Shown: piece by piece, positions 1-7,370 of the stretch
How the letters are laid out: every line of letters begins with the position of its first letter
Numbering within the stretch: the stretch's first letter is position 1
From: a virus
Virus record (IMG/VR): IMGVR_UViG_3300005531_000120
Span: 1-59,409 of that record
DNA: 59,409 nt
Direction: 5' to 3' (one strand)
The notes under the pieces: generated by a model
Told to the model about the DNA's origin: nothing
The model's input: only the letters and a program-made list of their open reading frames with translations
Databases searched by the model: none
Position numbers and translations under genes: made by a program

Positions 1-71
1 GAACCCGGAAACGGAAAACCGCGCGAATCGGTTTTCCGTCGGCGCCCAAGGCCGCTTCCTAAGTCACTGGA
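1..71. other. Left host flank
   Basis: Chromosomal DNA outside the prophage. It holds a perfect 11-bp inverted repeat (arms 11-21 and 29-39, seven-base loop) with no T-tract, so it may be a processing hairpin or part of a host terminator. No gene is visible in this short stretch. Confidence 0.5.
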
Positions 72-120
72 AGCCTGGCTGGGGCGCCAGGATTCGAACC
101 TGGGAATGGCGGATTCAAAG
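72..120. repeat. attL: Left attachment site (displaced tRNA-Gln 3' end)
   Basis: A 49-bp sequence identical to 59290-59338. It corresponds to the 3' end of tRNA-Gln (CCA end, T arm, variable loop and part of the anticodon arm) but lacks the 5' half, so it is not a functional tRNA. This is the expected product of site-specific integration into a tRNA gene; the integrase begins 48 bp inside. Confidence 0.95.
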
Positions 121-168
121 AGCAGCCCGAGGGGAAGACAAGAGCCTGAGATCATTGTGCGGCGCCCC

Positions 169-1335
169 CTACTCCGGGCCGCCCTGTGCCGGCTTTCGTG
201 CCGGCCGGCTTCCGGACCGGCGCGACCGCTGTGCCGACCGGGCCTGCTTCGAGGCCTCGGCCTCGCGGTTTTCCGCGAGTTTCCGCTCGAGGTCCTCGAC
301 CTCCAGGAAAGCGTAGCTCCGCTGGGTCACCAGCACCGAGGAGTGGCCGAGCCACTGGCTCACCTGCTCCATCGACATGCCGTGGTCCCGCAGCAGCCGC
401 ACGCCGCAGGTGCGCCGGAGATCGTGCCAGCGCACGTCCTTGAGCCCCGCGCGCTCTGCGGCGCCCTTGAGGCCGCGGTCCATCGTCCGGTAGCGCGTCA
501 CGCGCTGGCGGCCTGGCGTCAGCAGCCGCTTGCCGGAGGCCGGATCGACGGCGCGGCGACCCGGAGGCCGCGCGTTCACGAAGACGTAGTCCGTGCCGAG
601 ATGCGCCGGCAGCTTCGCGAGGATCTCGGCCGCGCGCGGCAGCAGCGGCACGTCGCGGGGCTTGCTGTTCTTGGTGCCCTCGCGGAGCGCGATGCGCCCG
701 TGCGCGATCTGCTGGCGCTGCAGCGAGAACTGCTCCTCCTTGCGCAAGCCGGTGTCGATCGCGACGGCGATCGCCTTGGCGACGTGCGGCTGCGCCGCCT
801 TGAGGAGCGCCGCCTCCTCCTCGTGCCGCAGATACCGCCGCCGCGGCGGCGACTCCTTGAGGCCGCGCTTCTTGCGCCGGCGCAGGTAGGGCCCGACGGG
901 GTTGGCGTCGATCCACTCCCAATCGATGCAGCAGCTCATCATCGACGAGAGGCACGCGAAGTCGCGCCGGATCGTCGGCGGCTTGGCGCCCGCGCGCCGG
1001 CGGGTCGTCTCGAACTCCATGAACTCGGCCGAGCCGAGGTCATCGATGAAGCGGCCCTCGAAGGCGTTGGTGAGGTGCACGGCCGAAACGCGATAGCGCT
1101 GGGCCGCCTTGGGCTTCAAGGTCGGCAGGTGCTCGTCGATGAACTTGAGCATCGCCTCGTCGAAGGTCCGGCGGGGCTTCTCGCCCCAGCTGACCCGGTC
1201 TAGCTCCTCGAGCCACTCGCGGAGGCGCTTCTCCGCAACTCGTCGAGACGTTGTCTTAAGGGACTGTCGGAGGTCCTGACCTTGACGCTGGACACGCCCC
1301 CAGAGCATCCGGCCCCGGCGGTAGATGGACGCCAT
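169..1335 (-). CDS. int: Tyrosine site-specific integrase
   Basis: 388-aa tyrosine recombinase that integrates and excises the prophage at tRNA-Gln. The N-terminal residues 1-45 look like the usual arm-binding start of proteobacterial phage integrases, followed by a SAM-like core-binding domain (about 55-150) and a catalytic domain. The catalytic set is visible: Arg198 (TGLRKEE), Lys222/225, His304 and Arg307 (HDLRR), His331 (GHSS) and nucleophile Tyr341. It reads outward toward the left attachment site 48 bp away. Its start lies inside the 3' end of the upstream HTH gene. The C-terminal 45 residues are basic and low in complexity. Confidence 0.96.
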   Translation of the reverse strand: MASIYRRGRMLWGRVQRQGQDLRQSLKTTSRRVAEKRLREWLEELDRVSWGEKPRRTFDEAMLKFIDEHLPTLKPKAAQRYRVSAVHLTNAFEGRFIDDLGSAEFMEFETTRRRAGAKPPTIRRDFACLSSMMSCCIDWEWIDANPVGPYLRRRKKRGLKESPPRRRYLRHEEEAALLKAAQPHVAKAIAVAIDTGLRKEEQFSLQRQQIAHGRIALREGTKNSKPRDVPLLPRAAEILAKLPAHLGTDYVFVNARPPGRRAVDPASGKRLLTPGRQRVTRYRTMDRGLKGAAERAGLKDVRWHDLRRTCGVRLLRDHGMSMEQVSQWLGHSSVLVTQRSYAFLEVEDLERKLAENREAEASKQARSAQRSRRSGSRPARKPAQGGPE

Positions 1336-1532
1336 TTCTGCCTCCCCTCGCTGCCGCGCTCATCCCACCAGCGCCAGAACTGCGCCTCGTCGAACACCCA
1401 CTTGCCTTTGGCACCCCCGGGCTGGCGCGCGCCGGGGATCGTGCCATCGGCCGCCCTCGCGGTAAACCAGCGCGCCGAGAAGCCGGTGGCGGCCGCCAGC
1501 TCCGACGCGCTGAGGTGATGCGTCTCAGCCAT
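1200..1532 (-). CDS. Excisionase-like HTH protein upstream of integrase
   Basis: 110-aa protein starting at ATG 1532. Residues 5-48 form a MerR/AlpA-type winged HTH ending in a WVFDEAQFWRWW-like motif, the shape of phage excisionases and small DNA-binding adaptors. The C-terminal 45 residues look unstructured. It overlaps the integrase start by 136 nt in another frame, an unusually long overlap, and overlaps the end of the upstream gene by 8 nt. Position and fold suggest excisionase or a regulator of int; this is inference. Confidence 0.65.
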   Translation of the reverse strand: MAETHHLSASELAAATGFSARWFTARAADGTIPGARQPGGAKGKWVFDEAQFWRWWDERGSEGRQKWRPSTAGAGCSGGVSSVKVRTSDSPLRQRLDELRRSASASGSRS

Positions 1533-1764
1533 GCGCCGGCAAGGGGCCGGAGAGTGCCGCCGGCTCAAATGCCGGCGATCGCGGCAGGCCGATGCGGATT
1601 CGGATCAGCTCGAGCTTCGCCGCCTTCGCCGCGGCGAAGACCTCGAGCACCTTGTCGAGATCCTTGAGCCTCGCCCCCCGCCGGCGCGCCGCGGCCTCGA
1701 CGCGGTCGAGCGCCTCGAGCTCGCTCACGAGCCTGGCGACGTCGAGGCGCTCGGCGCGGGTCAT
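1525..1764 (-). CDS. Small hypothetical protein, helical
   Basis: 79-aa protein from ATG 1764, which overlaps the stop of the DUF6745 gene (TGATG), so the two are probably translationally coupled. The sequence is an almost continuous amphipathic helix rich in Leu, Ala, Arg and Glu. No family recognised. Confidence 0.55.
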   Translation of the reverse strand: MTRAERLDVARLVSELEALDRVEAAARRRGARLKDLDKVLEVFAAAKAAKLELIRIRIGLPRSPAFEPAALSGPLPAHG

Positions 1765-2684
1765 CAGGTCTCCACCATCGGCCGGTACTCGTCGATCGAC
1801 GCGCCGAAGGACCAGGCGACGGCCTCGTGCGCCGTGCACACGTCTGGGGGCACCCTAAGCCAGTACCGGCGCCATGAGCCGTCGGGCTCCGGCGAGCTGT
1901 TGACGACCTCGACCATGACGAGCGGCTCATCATCGACGATCTCGCGGCGCCACAGCGTTCCGAAGCGCTCATCGTGGTCGAGCCGCTTCGCCCCTGAAGC
2001 GTGCAGGAAGGCGCCCGGGCCGCCGCCGCGATCCTTGCCGCCCGCGAACTGCTCTATCATCACGCGGCGAACCTCGACGTTGCTCTCGCGGTCGATCATG
2101 CCGACCGTGATTTCCGAGGGCCGCTCGACGACGAGCCCCGGCACCTGAACGCCGCGCCAGAACCAATAGCGCGCGCCATCGGGCCAGGAGACCGCTGGGC
2201 CGGTCGCACAGTGAAGGCGATCGTCCTCGATGAGGATCGAGGGGCGCGGGACCGCGATGACCTCGCGCTCGGTCACGAAGAAAAGCCAGAGCCCCGCCTC
2301 GCTGGCATCGAGAAATGGCAGCCAAATTCCGATCCACCGAGCGACGGGCGACATCGCTTCGCTCGCCGCCCGATGCCGCCGACCCGGCGTGATGGTCGGC
2401 GGCGAAGAAAGAGTTATCGCCGCCGACCGTGCCGCCGACCATGCCGCCGACCGTGCCGCCGACCATGCCGCCGACCATGCCGCCGACTCTGCCGCCTTAA
2501 AAACGTCGAACCATCCAGCCTCGGCGTCTTTAACCCAGCGGATCGGCGGGCACGGAAGCTCGAGCCGCGCGAAGTGCTCGGCGATCGCCCGCTCCGCGCG
2601 CGCCTTGTCGAGATGCGGCCGCGCGCGATCGATCGCGGCGAGGCGATCGATGATGTTCTGGGCCCCGGCGGAGATAGCGGTCAT
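1764..2684 (-). CDS. DUF6745 family protein with Ala/Trp repeat
   Basis: 306-aa protein from ATG 2684. The C-terminal half (about 170-306) matches what I know of DUF6745: a GLVVERPSEIT block, an ERFGTLWRREI block and an SPEPDGSWRRYWLRVPPDV block. Function is unknown. Residues about 65-90 are a tandem repeat of SAAW/SAAR units encoded by a 12-bp repeat; similar alanine-rich repeats occur in relatives. The gene downstream in the genome (2692-3024) encodes the small protein that usually accompanies this family. Confidence 0.75.
   Translation of the reverse strand: MTAISAGAQNIIDRLAAIDRARPHLDKARAERAIAEHFARLELPCPPIRWVKDAEAGWFDVFKAAESAAWSAAWSAARSAAWSAARSAAITLSSPPTITPGRRHRAASEAMSPVARWIGIWLPFLDASEAGLWLFFVTEREVIAVPRPSILIEDDRLHCATGPAVSWPDGARYWFWRGVQVPGLVVERPSEITVGMIDRESNVEVRRVMIEQFAGGKDRGGGPGAFLHASGAKRLDHDERFGTLWRREIVDDEPLVMVEVVNSSPEPDGSWRRYWLRVPPDVCTAHEAVAWSFGASIDEYRPMVET
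2419..2496. repeat. 12-bp tandem repeat, 6.5 copies
   Basis: Head-to-tail units GCCGCCGACCGT / GCCGCCGACCAT, the last ending CTCT. The period is a multiple of three, so copy changes keep the DUF6745 frame and only lengthen the SAAW/SAAR stretch. Confidence 0.9.
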
Positions 2685-2691
2685 CGCGGGA

Positions 2692-3024
2692 TCAGTCCGC
2701 GACCTGGCGGATCGCTTCCGGCGAATACTCGCGCTGCCGGACGACCTCGTAATCGCCCGGGGGCACCGCGATCGTCCCGTGCTCCTCGTGCTTGAGTTCC
2801 GCGGGCGCGTCGCCGGCGACACGGATGAATGCCTTCGCAGCGACGCCGCCGGAACCGGTCTCCATGAAATAATGCACGCGTCCGCCATAGAAGGCGTGCG
2901 CATGGCCGGTCACTTCGCCATAGGCCAGCACCACGCGGCCGTCCTTGGGCTTCTCTTCCTTGGCGCTCGCGGGGATCGCGGCGATCTGCCGGACCATCAC
3001 GTCGCCCTGTCTCGCGCTGAACAT
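2692..3024 (-). CDS. Small conserved partner of DUF6745
   Basis: 110-aa protein from ATG 3024 with an AGGAG ribosome site. Conserved-looking features are QGDVMV near the start, a GEVTGHAHAF motif (about 43-52) and a C-terminal EEHGTIAVPPGDYEVVRQREY block. Proteins of this type usually sit beside DUF6745 genes in alphaproteobacteria and actinobacteria; no activity is known to me. Its stop lies 7 nt before the DUF6745 start, so the two form one unit. Confidence 0.7.
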   Translation of the reverse strand: MFSARQGDVMVRQIAAIPASAKEEKPKDGRVVLAYGEVTGHAHAFYGGRVHYFMETGSGGVAAKAFIRVAGDAPAELKHEEHGTIAVPPGDYEVVRQREYSPEAIRQVAD

Positions 3025-3074
3025 CCTGCTCTCCTGGTCGCACTTGCGGCCGATCCCCGGCCGCGGGGTTTGCT

Positions 3075-3290
3075 TCAACTCGCGCCGATCCTCTCCGCGA
3101 TGCTGGCGCGGAGCATGAGGCCGGCGCCGGCACCATAGGTGACGCAGCTCTCGGCGGGCTCTCCCGCGTCCATGGGGCGGACGACGATCGGCTCGTCCTG
3201 CAGGACGCCCATCGCGATCCGCCGGCGCGTCTTCTCGTGCGCCAGGCGCCGCTCCCGCCGATGCGCAAGCTCCTTGACCCCCGCCATCAT
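3075..3290 (-). CDS. Hypothetical protein
   Basis: 71 aa from ATG 3290 (a second ATG at 3287) behind a GGGGGA ribosome site. The N-terminal third is strongly basic. It heads a leftward run through 2692 and 1764. No family recognised. Confidence 0.5.
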   Translation of the reverse strand: MMAGVKELAHRRERRLAHEKTRRRIAMGVLQDEPIVVRPMDAGEPAESCVTYGAGAGLMLRASIAERIGAS

Positions 3291-3311
3291 TTCCCCCTTT
3301 GTTAGAAGCGC

Positions 3312-3332
3312 GTTAACCGAAAACGGGTTAAC
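3312..3332. promoter_or_regulatory. Inverted repeat between divergent genes
   Basis: GTTAACC, seven bases, GGTTAAC: a perfect 7-bp dyad between the divergent starts at 3290 and 3342. The string GCGTTAACCGA recurs once at about 14299-14309, again in a divergent intergenic region. Likely an operator for both directions; regulator unknown. Confidence 0.5.
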
Positions 3333-3341
3333 GAGCCATCC

Positions 3342-3728
3342 ATGGCCAACGCCAAAGTCAGGAAACTGCTCGCCGATCTGCCGGCCTTCCGGTCGCTGTC
3401 GCTCGAGTACTCGCCGGGCGCCGACAATGTGGCGGAGCTCGCCGATCGGCTCGGCCGCGTTGCGGCCGTGCGGGCGGAACTCGTCGCCTACGAGGACGCG
3501 CTCAAGGAAGTGATCCGCGAGCACGGTGCCGCCGCGATCGAGGGCCGGCTCTTCCGCGCGACGCTCTCGAGCTACGAGCAGACCCGGCTCGACACCAAGG
3601 GGATCCGCGAGGCGAAGCAGCCGCCGGTCGTGAAGCGCTGGCTCAACCGGTTCTGGATCACCAGCGCCGTCATCGCGGTCAAGGTGCATCCGCGGCTCGG
3701 CATAGGCCTCGAGGAAAAAGCGGCCTAG
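3342..3728 (+). CDS. Hypothetical early phage protein
   Basis: 128-aa helical protein. Residues 28-60 could be a short coiled coil, and residues 62-120 (EGRLFRATLSSYEQ...) have an alternating pattern. No known domain is obvious. It is the only rightward gene between two leftward blocks and has the dyad at 3312-3332 directly upstream. Confidence 0.6.
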   Translation: MANAKVRKLLADLPAFRSLSLEYSPGADNVAELADRLGRVAAVRAELVAYEDALKEVIREHGAAAIEGRLFRATLSSYEQTRLDTKGIREAKQPPVVKRWLNRFWITSAVIAVKVHPRLGIGLEEKAA

Positions 3729-3730
3729 CC

Positions 3731-3835
3731 TCACGGCACGCCCCAAATCGAGAGCGCGATCGCCGAGACCGCGGCCACCGCGACGACGATCCACATGACG
3801 CCCGAGAGAACCGGATGGTCGCCGCTGCCCGCCAT
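3731..3835 (-). CDS. Single-span membrane peptide
   Basis: 34 aa from ATG 3835. Residues 12-31 form one hydrophobic segment (VMWIVVAVAAVSAIALSIW). It lies just downstream of another membrane protein gene (3841-4245). Function unknown. Confidence 0.5.
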   Translation of the reverse strand: MAGSGDHPVLSGVMWIVVAVAAVSAIALSIWGVP

Positions 3836-3840
3836 GGCGA

Positions 3841-4245
3841 TCACGAGGAGGCTAGCGCCACAATGCCAACGGCCACGATCGCGAAGCTCAGGAGCCAGAG
3901 CAGCGCGCGCACCGTGACGACTCCCGCGACGATCAGGCGCTCGGCGCCGACGAGCGGGCGTCCCGCATGCAGGTCGCGCCGCAGCCGGCGCCAGCGGCGC
4001 AGGGTCTCGCGGAGCGTGAGAGGCCGCGGCTCGAGCCATTCGACCTCGGCCGTGGGCGTGAGCCACGCGGGCGCCGGCGAGTTCTCGAAGGTTCGCCTCG
4101 GCTCGAACTGCCCGACCGGCTCGATCGGGCGCCGGCCGGCGTCGCGGATCAGGCTGAGCCGCCGACGCGCATCGCCGCGCTCGACGTCGCGCGCCGCATC
4201 GGGAAGCGCCCTCAGCGGCTGAGCAAGGTACCGGGCTGGCGTCAT
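3841..4245 (-). CDS. Membrane-anchored hypothetical protein
   Basis: 134 aa from ATG 4245, overlapping the upstream stop by ATGA. The N-terminal 95 residues are Arg-rich and soluble-looking; residues about 105-132 form a transmembrane segment, giving a tail-anchored layout. No family recognised. Confidence 0.5.
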   Translation of the reverse strand: MTPARYLAQPLRALPDAARDVERGDARRRLSLIRDAGRRPIEPVGQFEPRRTFENSPAPAWLTPTAEVEWLEPRPLTLRETLRRWRRLRRDLHAGRPLVGAERLIVAGVVTVRALLWLLSFAIVAVGIVALASS

Positions 4246-4508
4246 GAGGAACTCCCTGTGGGCGGCGGTTCGGGCGGCGGCAGCGGCTCGGTCAGCAGCT
4301 TCGCCAGGTGCGTGCAGGCCTCGCTGTTGAGGCGTGCCCTGAAGAGGGCGCCTCCGCCGTCGACGAGCTCGAGAAGGCGGCCGCCTTCGGGCAGCTCGTT
4401 GAGCTGGATCGACTCCCATTTTCTGCGGGTATGGGCGATCATGCGCGGCTTGCATTGCCAGACGCCGGGGGGATCGATGGCGCTGGGGTCCGCGATCTGG
4501 TCAACCAT
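4242..4508 (-). CDS. Hypothetical protein
   Basis: 88 aa from ATG 4508. Residues 28-70 look like a small beta-rich domain (KWESIQLNELPEGG...ALFRARL); the tail is Pro/Ser-rich. Translationally coupled to 3841-4245 by a 4-nt overlap. Its first 31 nt overlap the start of the divergent gene at 4477. Confidence 0.5.
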   Translation of the reverse strand: MVDQIADPSAIDPPGVWQCKPRMIAHTRRKWESIQLNELPEGGRLLELVDGGGALFRARLNSEACTHLAKLLTEPLPPPEPPPTGSSS

Positions 4509-4791
4509 TAAACGCTCCTGGTCCTGGGTCCGCGCCGCGGGCCAGTGGGCCGCGATGCGCGCCGAGCTGGATCAGCTCCGGGGCCGTGTCGAAAGGCTTG
4601 AGGCAGAGATGGCGCGCCGGCCGGGCCCGGAGTTCTGCCCTTATTGCTCGGCGCCGCTGAAGGTCGTCGATGTCAAACCGCTGATCGGTGGCCTCGAGCA
4701 GAAGCAGTTCGGCGAGATCCGATATTTCGCCTGCACGCGCGCTCCCGAGTGCCGCTACACCCGCGAGCAGCTGATCGAATTCGACGGCTGA
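4477..4791 (+). CDS. Coiled-coil and zinc-ribbon protein
   Basis: 104 aa from ATG 4477 with a GGGGGA ribosome site. A short hydrophobic/helical start is followed by a coiled coil (about 28-46, MRAELDQLRGRVERLEAEM) and a likely zinc ribbon with CPYC near residue 53 and a second Cys pair near 86-91. A shorter start at 4555 (coiled coil onward) is possible. Function unknown. Confidence 0.55.
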   Translation: MALGSAIWSTIKRSWSWVRAAGQWAAMRAELDQLRGRVERLEAEMARRPGPEFCPYCSAPLKVVDVKPLIGGLEQKQFGEIRYFACTRAPECRYTREQLIEFDG

Positions 4792-4793
4792 CA

Positions 4794-5009
4794 TCAGGCC
4801 ACTTTCCGCGCGGCGTCTTCGACCGTCGCGGTGGGCGCCTTGATGAGCGTGACCCGCTTCTCGGCGGCGCCAATCACGCGGCTGTGATCGCGCAGCAGCC
4901 GGCCCAGCATCGCGCGCGGCACCCGAACGTCCTTGCTGCGGCCCTTGTCGTGCAGCCGGCAGAGCTCGGTCAGCTCGTCGTCGGAAAGCTCGAGATTGAG
5001 GTTCGACAT
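4794..5009 (-). CDS. Small protein under repressor-type operators
   Basis: 71 aa from ATG 5009, acidic N-terminus and helical body, no recognised family. Two copies of the same palindrome found in the repressor/Cro intergenic region (5042-5056 and 5073-5087) lie 33-78 bp upstream. I infer that its transcription is controlled by the prophage repressor or Cro. Confidence 0.6.
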   Translation of the reverse strand: MSNLNLELSDDELTELCRLHDKGRSKDVRVPRAMLGRLLRDHSRVIGAAEKRVTLIKAPTATVEDAARKVA

Positions 5010-5041
5010 GTCGCGGCCCCTGCGTCGATGGCTTGACGCTA

Positions 5042-5056
5042 TTCAAGCCGCATGAA
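5042..5056. promoter_or_regulatory. Operator copy, site 1
   Basis: TTCAAGCCGCATGAA, a near-perfect palindrome that differs by one base from TTCAAG-N3-CTTGAA. Upstream of the leftward gene starting at 5009. Confidence 0.7.
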
Positions 5057-5072
5057 CAATGCAAGGGCTTTT

Positions 5073-5087
5073 TTCAAGCCACTTGAA
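5073..5087. promoter_or_regulatory. Operator copy, site 2 (perfect palindrome)
   Basis: TTCAAGCCACTTGAA, perfect 6-bp half-sites around CCA. Centre-to-centre distance to site 1 is 31 bp, about three helical turns. Confidence 0.75.
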
Positions 5088-5189
5088 TTTGGCGGATTTA
5101 CTCAGAAAATCATTGGTTGCAGTGCGAGATGACCCTTTGCCATTTTGTGGTAGTCGGAGAAGGGAGATAACAGCCAGGGAGGACGAGCA

Positions 5190-5543
5190 ATGCGGGTATT
5201 TCGGGTAGTCGTTTTGATCGCTCTCATCGCGACCGCTTGCGCACGCGGCGGCGGCACGCGAGTCACCGACGATCAGCTGTCTGGGTTTGTCGACGGTAGA
5301 ACGACTGCCGCCGAAGTGATTGCGGCCCTCGGGCCGCCTACCAGCGACGTGCGCGACTCGACTGGACTAAGGGTGCTGGGCTACTCGTTCATCGGCTCGA
5401 GGGTGAACGGCGCAGCCTTCATCCCGGTCGTCGGGCCATTCGCGGCACGCGCGAGCGGCGAAATCCGAACCGTTACGTTCACCTTTGATGGTGCCGGTAT
5501 TCTGACGAAACACACGGTCATTGAATCGCACTTCGGGAGCTGA
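5190..5543 (+). CDS. Lipoprotein of SmpA/OmlA (BamE) type
   Basis: 117 aa with a good ribosome site (GGGAGG). Residues 1-17 are a lipoprotein signal ending in a TAC lipobox, giving Cys17. Residues 28-60 resemble the SmpA/OmlA start (FVDGRTTAAEVIAALGPPTS) and the rest is beta-rich, so the mature protein should be a small periplasm-facing lipoprotein. It sits next to the repressor but reads the other way, which suits a lysogenic-conversion gene expressed from its own promoter. Confidence 0.7.
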   Translation: MRVFRVVVLIALIATACARGGGTRVTDDQLSGFVDGRTTAAEVIAALGPPTSDVRDSTGLRVLGYSFIGSRVNGAAFIPVVGPFAARASGEIRTVTFTFDGAGILTKHTVIESHFGS

Positions 5544-5546
5544 TCG

Positions 5547-5864
5547 CTACGCGGCTGCGCCGGCGAGCGCCTGTGCCAGGCGATGCGGCAGGCCACTGGG
5601 ATCGCCGAGATAGATCCAGTCGAGGGTGACTCCGTAGGTATCGCAGAGCTGCATCGCCTCATCGATGCGCGGCCGGCCCTTGGCTGATTCCCACTGGCTA
5701 TAGGTATTCCGGGCGATCCTCGCCCGGTCTGCGAACTCGGACGGCCGCAATGCGAGAGCCTCGCGCGTGCGCCGCAATCGCGCGGCAATCGCATCGACGG
5801 TTCTAGGATCAGACCGGGCTTGCGCCATCAAGAGATTCAACGCCGCAAGCCTCGCCGCTGTCAT
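5547..5864 (-). CDS. XRE-family prophage repressor (CI-like)
   Basis: 105 aa from ATG 5864 (an internal ATG at 5828 is possible). Residues 26-85 form an XRE-type HTH: LRRTREALALRPSEFADRARIARNTYSQWESAKGRP reads as helix 2-turn-helix 3 followed by a conserved Trp. There is no C-terminal LexA-type protease domain, so induction may not depend on RecA-driven self-cleavage. It is divergent from the Cro-like gene at 5916, with two operators between them. Confidence 0.8.
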   Translation of the reverse strand: MTAARLAALNLLMAQARSDPRTVDAIAARLRRTREALALRPSEFADRARIARNTYSQWESAKGRPRIDEAMQLCDTYGVTLDWIYLGDPSGLPHRLAQALAGAAA

Positions 5865-5870
5865 TTCAGG

Positions 5871-5885
5871 TTCAAGCCGCTTGAC
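5871..5885. promoter_or_regulatory. Operator copy, site 3
   Basis: TTCAAGCCGCTTGAC, palindrome with one mismatch, between repressor and Cro-like genes and 7 bp from the repressor start. Confidence 0.75.
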
Positions 5886-5889
5886 ATAA

Positions 5890-5904
5890 TTCAAGGGGCA
5901 TGAA
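5890..5904. promoter_or_regulatory. Operator copy, site 4
   Basis: TTCAAGGGGCATGAA, 19 bp centre-to-centre from site 3 and 11 bp before the Cro-like start, well placed to block that promoter. Confidence 0.75.
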
Positions 5905-5915
5905 CAAATGCGCGC

Positions 5916-6146
5916 ATGCTCACCGAAGCCTCCGATCTCATCGACGCGCTCGGCGGTAACGCCGCCGTCGCTGAGATCTGCGATGTCGGCGTAACAGCCG
6001 TCTGCAATTGGCGCACGTGGGGTCGCTTTCCTCCACGCGTCCATAACCGGCTGCGTCAGGCCGCGAAGCGCAAGCGCCTGAGGGTCGCCGAGGATCTTTT
6101 CGCGAACGAAACTGCGGCGCCGCCCCGCCGCCGCAAGGCCGCCTGA
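5916..6146 (+). CDS. Cro-like regulator (carph-isopro/YdaS type)
   Basis: 76-aa DNA-binding protein. Residues 4-50 have the shape of the short HTH seen in YdaS and carph-isopro proteins (IDALGGNAAVAEICDVG, then TAVCNWRTWGRFPPRVHNRLRQ), with the Trp-rich recognition helix typical of phage Cro-type antirepressors. The tail is basic. It is first in the rightward early transcript and overlaps the next gene by one base. Confidence 0.8.
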   Translation: MLTEASDLIDALGGNAAVAEICDVGVTAVCNWRTWGRFPPRVHNRLRQAAKRKRLRVAEDLFANETAAPPRRRKAA

Positions 6147-6472
6147 TGAGCGCGCGTCTCTCCCGCCGAACCATCTTTGCCGCGATGATCGCGTTAGCGG
6201 CCACGCCGGTTGCCCGCGCATTCCCTAGCGCAGGCCTGTGGGGCCGGCCAATCGATCTGCGATTCGGCGAGGCGCGCGTCCCGGGCAAGCTGATCGCCGC
6301 GTTCGATTTCAGTCCTCCGCCCGCGCGGATGTACGACTTGCAGGAGGAGGATTTCCTGACGGAGGCGGAGGCCGCCGTGCCCGCCTTCACAGGCAGCCGG
6401 CAATACCGCTTCACTCTGCGCCGGTATGCGGTGAGCGAGCTTTCGCCGCTTGTGCCGGTCCGGCGGCTATAG
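6146..6472 (+). CDS. Exported hypothetical protein
   Basis: 108 aa, coupled to the Cro-like gene by TGATG. Residues 1-25 form a signal peptide with an RR-containing start and an ARA cleavage site. The mature part is small and beta-rich. A Sec or Tat exported protein of unknown role. Confidence 0.6.
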   Translation: MSARLSRRTIFAAMIALAATPVARAFPSAGLWGRPIDLRFGEARVPGKLIAAFDFSPPPARMYDLQEEDFLTEAEAAVPAFTGSRQYRFTLRRYAVSELSPLVPVRRL

Positions 6473-6478
6473 CCCCGC

Positions 6479-6775
6479 ATGAGCCGATCGGCGCACAAAC
6501 GGGATCCCTGGCTCGAGCGCTGCATCGCCGAGGTCATGCGCGCGATCGCGCGGTATCTCGACCGGCGCGATCGACGGCTTCGGCGGGCGCTCGGATACAG
6601 GCGCGGCCGACCGCCCTTCGCTACGCTGTCGGATCTGCGGGCGCGGCAGGAGGAGAGCCGCCGCCGAGAGCAAGCCGCACGTCGCGCAAAATCGCGGCCA
6701 GCTCGTCCCGCGCCTGACCCGCACAGGGCTTCGCCGCGAAATCGCCGGCCTGCTCCGGATCGAGGCGCACGATGA
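6479..6775 (+). CDS. Possible basic early protein
   Basis: 98 aa, highly basic. The first 65 residues look protein-like (a helix with WLERCIAEVMRAIARYL), while the last 35 overlap the leftward gene at 6621-6947 and look like out-of-frame coding. Either a genuine convergent overlap or a longer frame than the real gene. Low confidence. Confidence 0.35.
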   Translation: MSRSAHKRDPWLERCIAEVMRAIARYLDRRDRRLRRALGYRRGRPPFATLSDLRARQEESRRREQAARRAKSRPARPAPDPHRASPRNRRPAPDRGAR

Positions 6776-6947
6776 CCCGATCGTACAGCGCGGTCAGGTA
6801 TCGGTCCGGGTCCGGCTGCGACTTCGCCAGATCCACCACCAGCTCGCCGGCGAGCAGGCGCGCGGCGAGCCCCCAGGCCTGCGCCACGAGAATACCTTCG
6901 CCGAGGTCCTTGAAGACCCTCATCCAGTCCTTGTCGTCCTTGTCCAT
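6621..6947 (-). CDS. Hypothetical protein
   Basis: 108 aa from ATG 6947 with an AGGAG ribosome site. Acidic N-terminus (MDKDDKDWMRVFKDLGEG), then a helical body with normal amino-acid balance. No family recognised. The 222 bp between it and 7170 is a divergent promoter region without a gene. Confidence 0.6.
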   Translation of the reverse strand: MDKDDKDWMRVFKDLGEGILVAQAWGLAARLLAGELVVDLAKSQPDPDRYLTALYDRVIVRLDPEQAGDFAAKPCAGQARDELAAILRDVRLALGGGSPPAAPADPTA

Positions 6948-7169
6948 GAGTTCCGCTCCTGGGTTGTTTGACCGCTCCCAGTGTAGCGGTGCGGGGGCCG
7001 GCGCGCCGAGCGACAGCGCCGGTCCCCGTCTCGATCTGCTCCGCCCCTCTCATCTGGTTCCGCGACGCGCCGGTTCATTCGCTTGCGCCGGCGTGCCCTT
7101 CGCGGCCGCGGCGCCGGGCCTGCTCGCATCAGCCCGGCGTCGCGGCCGTGATTTTTTCAGGAGTGCACG

Positions 7170-7370
7170 ATGGCCCGATGGACCACCACCGAGATCCGCG
7201 TCCGCGCCCTCGAGCTCGCGCAGGAGGCCGAGGGCGTGGGCGCCCAAGACCACGGCGCTCCCGTCGTCAACGACGTCGACAAAGTGCTCGCCCGCGCGGG
7301 ACGCTACGCCCAGTTCCTCCTGGCGGCAGAGGGCTCGCGAGCTAAGAGCCGCGGTTCGCGGGCTGCCTAA
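7170..7370 (+). CDS. Small hypothetical protein
   Basis: 66 aa behind an AGGAG ribosome site in an AT-richer leader. A helical N-terminal half and a basic tail. Converges on and overlaps 7342-7521 by 29 nt. Confidence 0.5.
   Translation: MARWTTTEIRVRALELAQEAEGVGAQDHGAPVVNDVDKVLARAGRYAQFLLAAEGSRAKSRGSRAA

Noticed and set aside
72-120. Second tRNA gene
   Set aside because: Only the 3' part is present; no acceptor 5' strand, D arm or anticodon stem can be formed.
106-1203. Rightward open frame opposite the integrase
   Set aside because: Antisense shadow; the integrase has all catalytic residues on the minus strand.
2419-2496. CRISPR-like short repeats
   Set aside because: Units are contiguous 12-mers without spacers and encode the SAAW/SAAR stretch; no cas genes are present.
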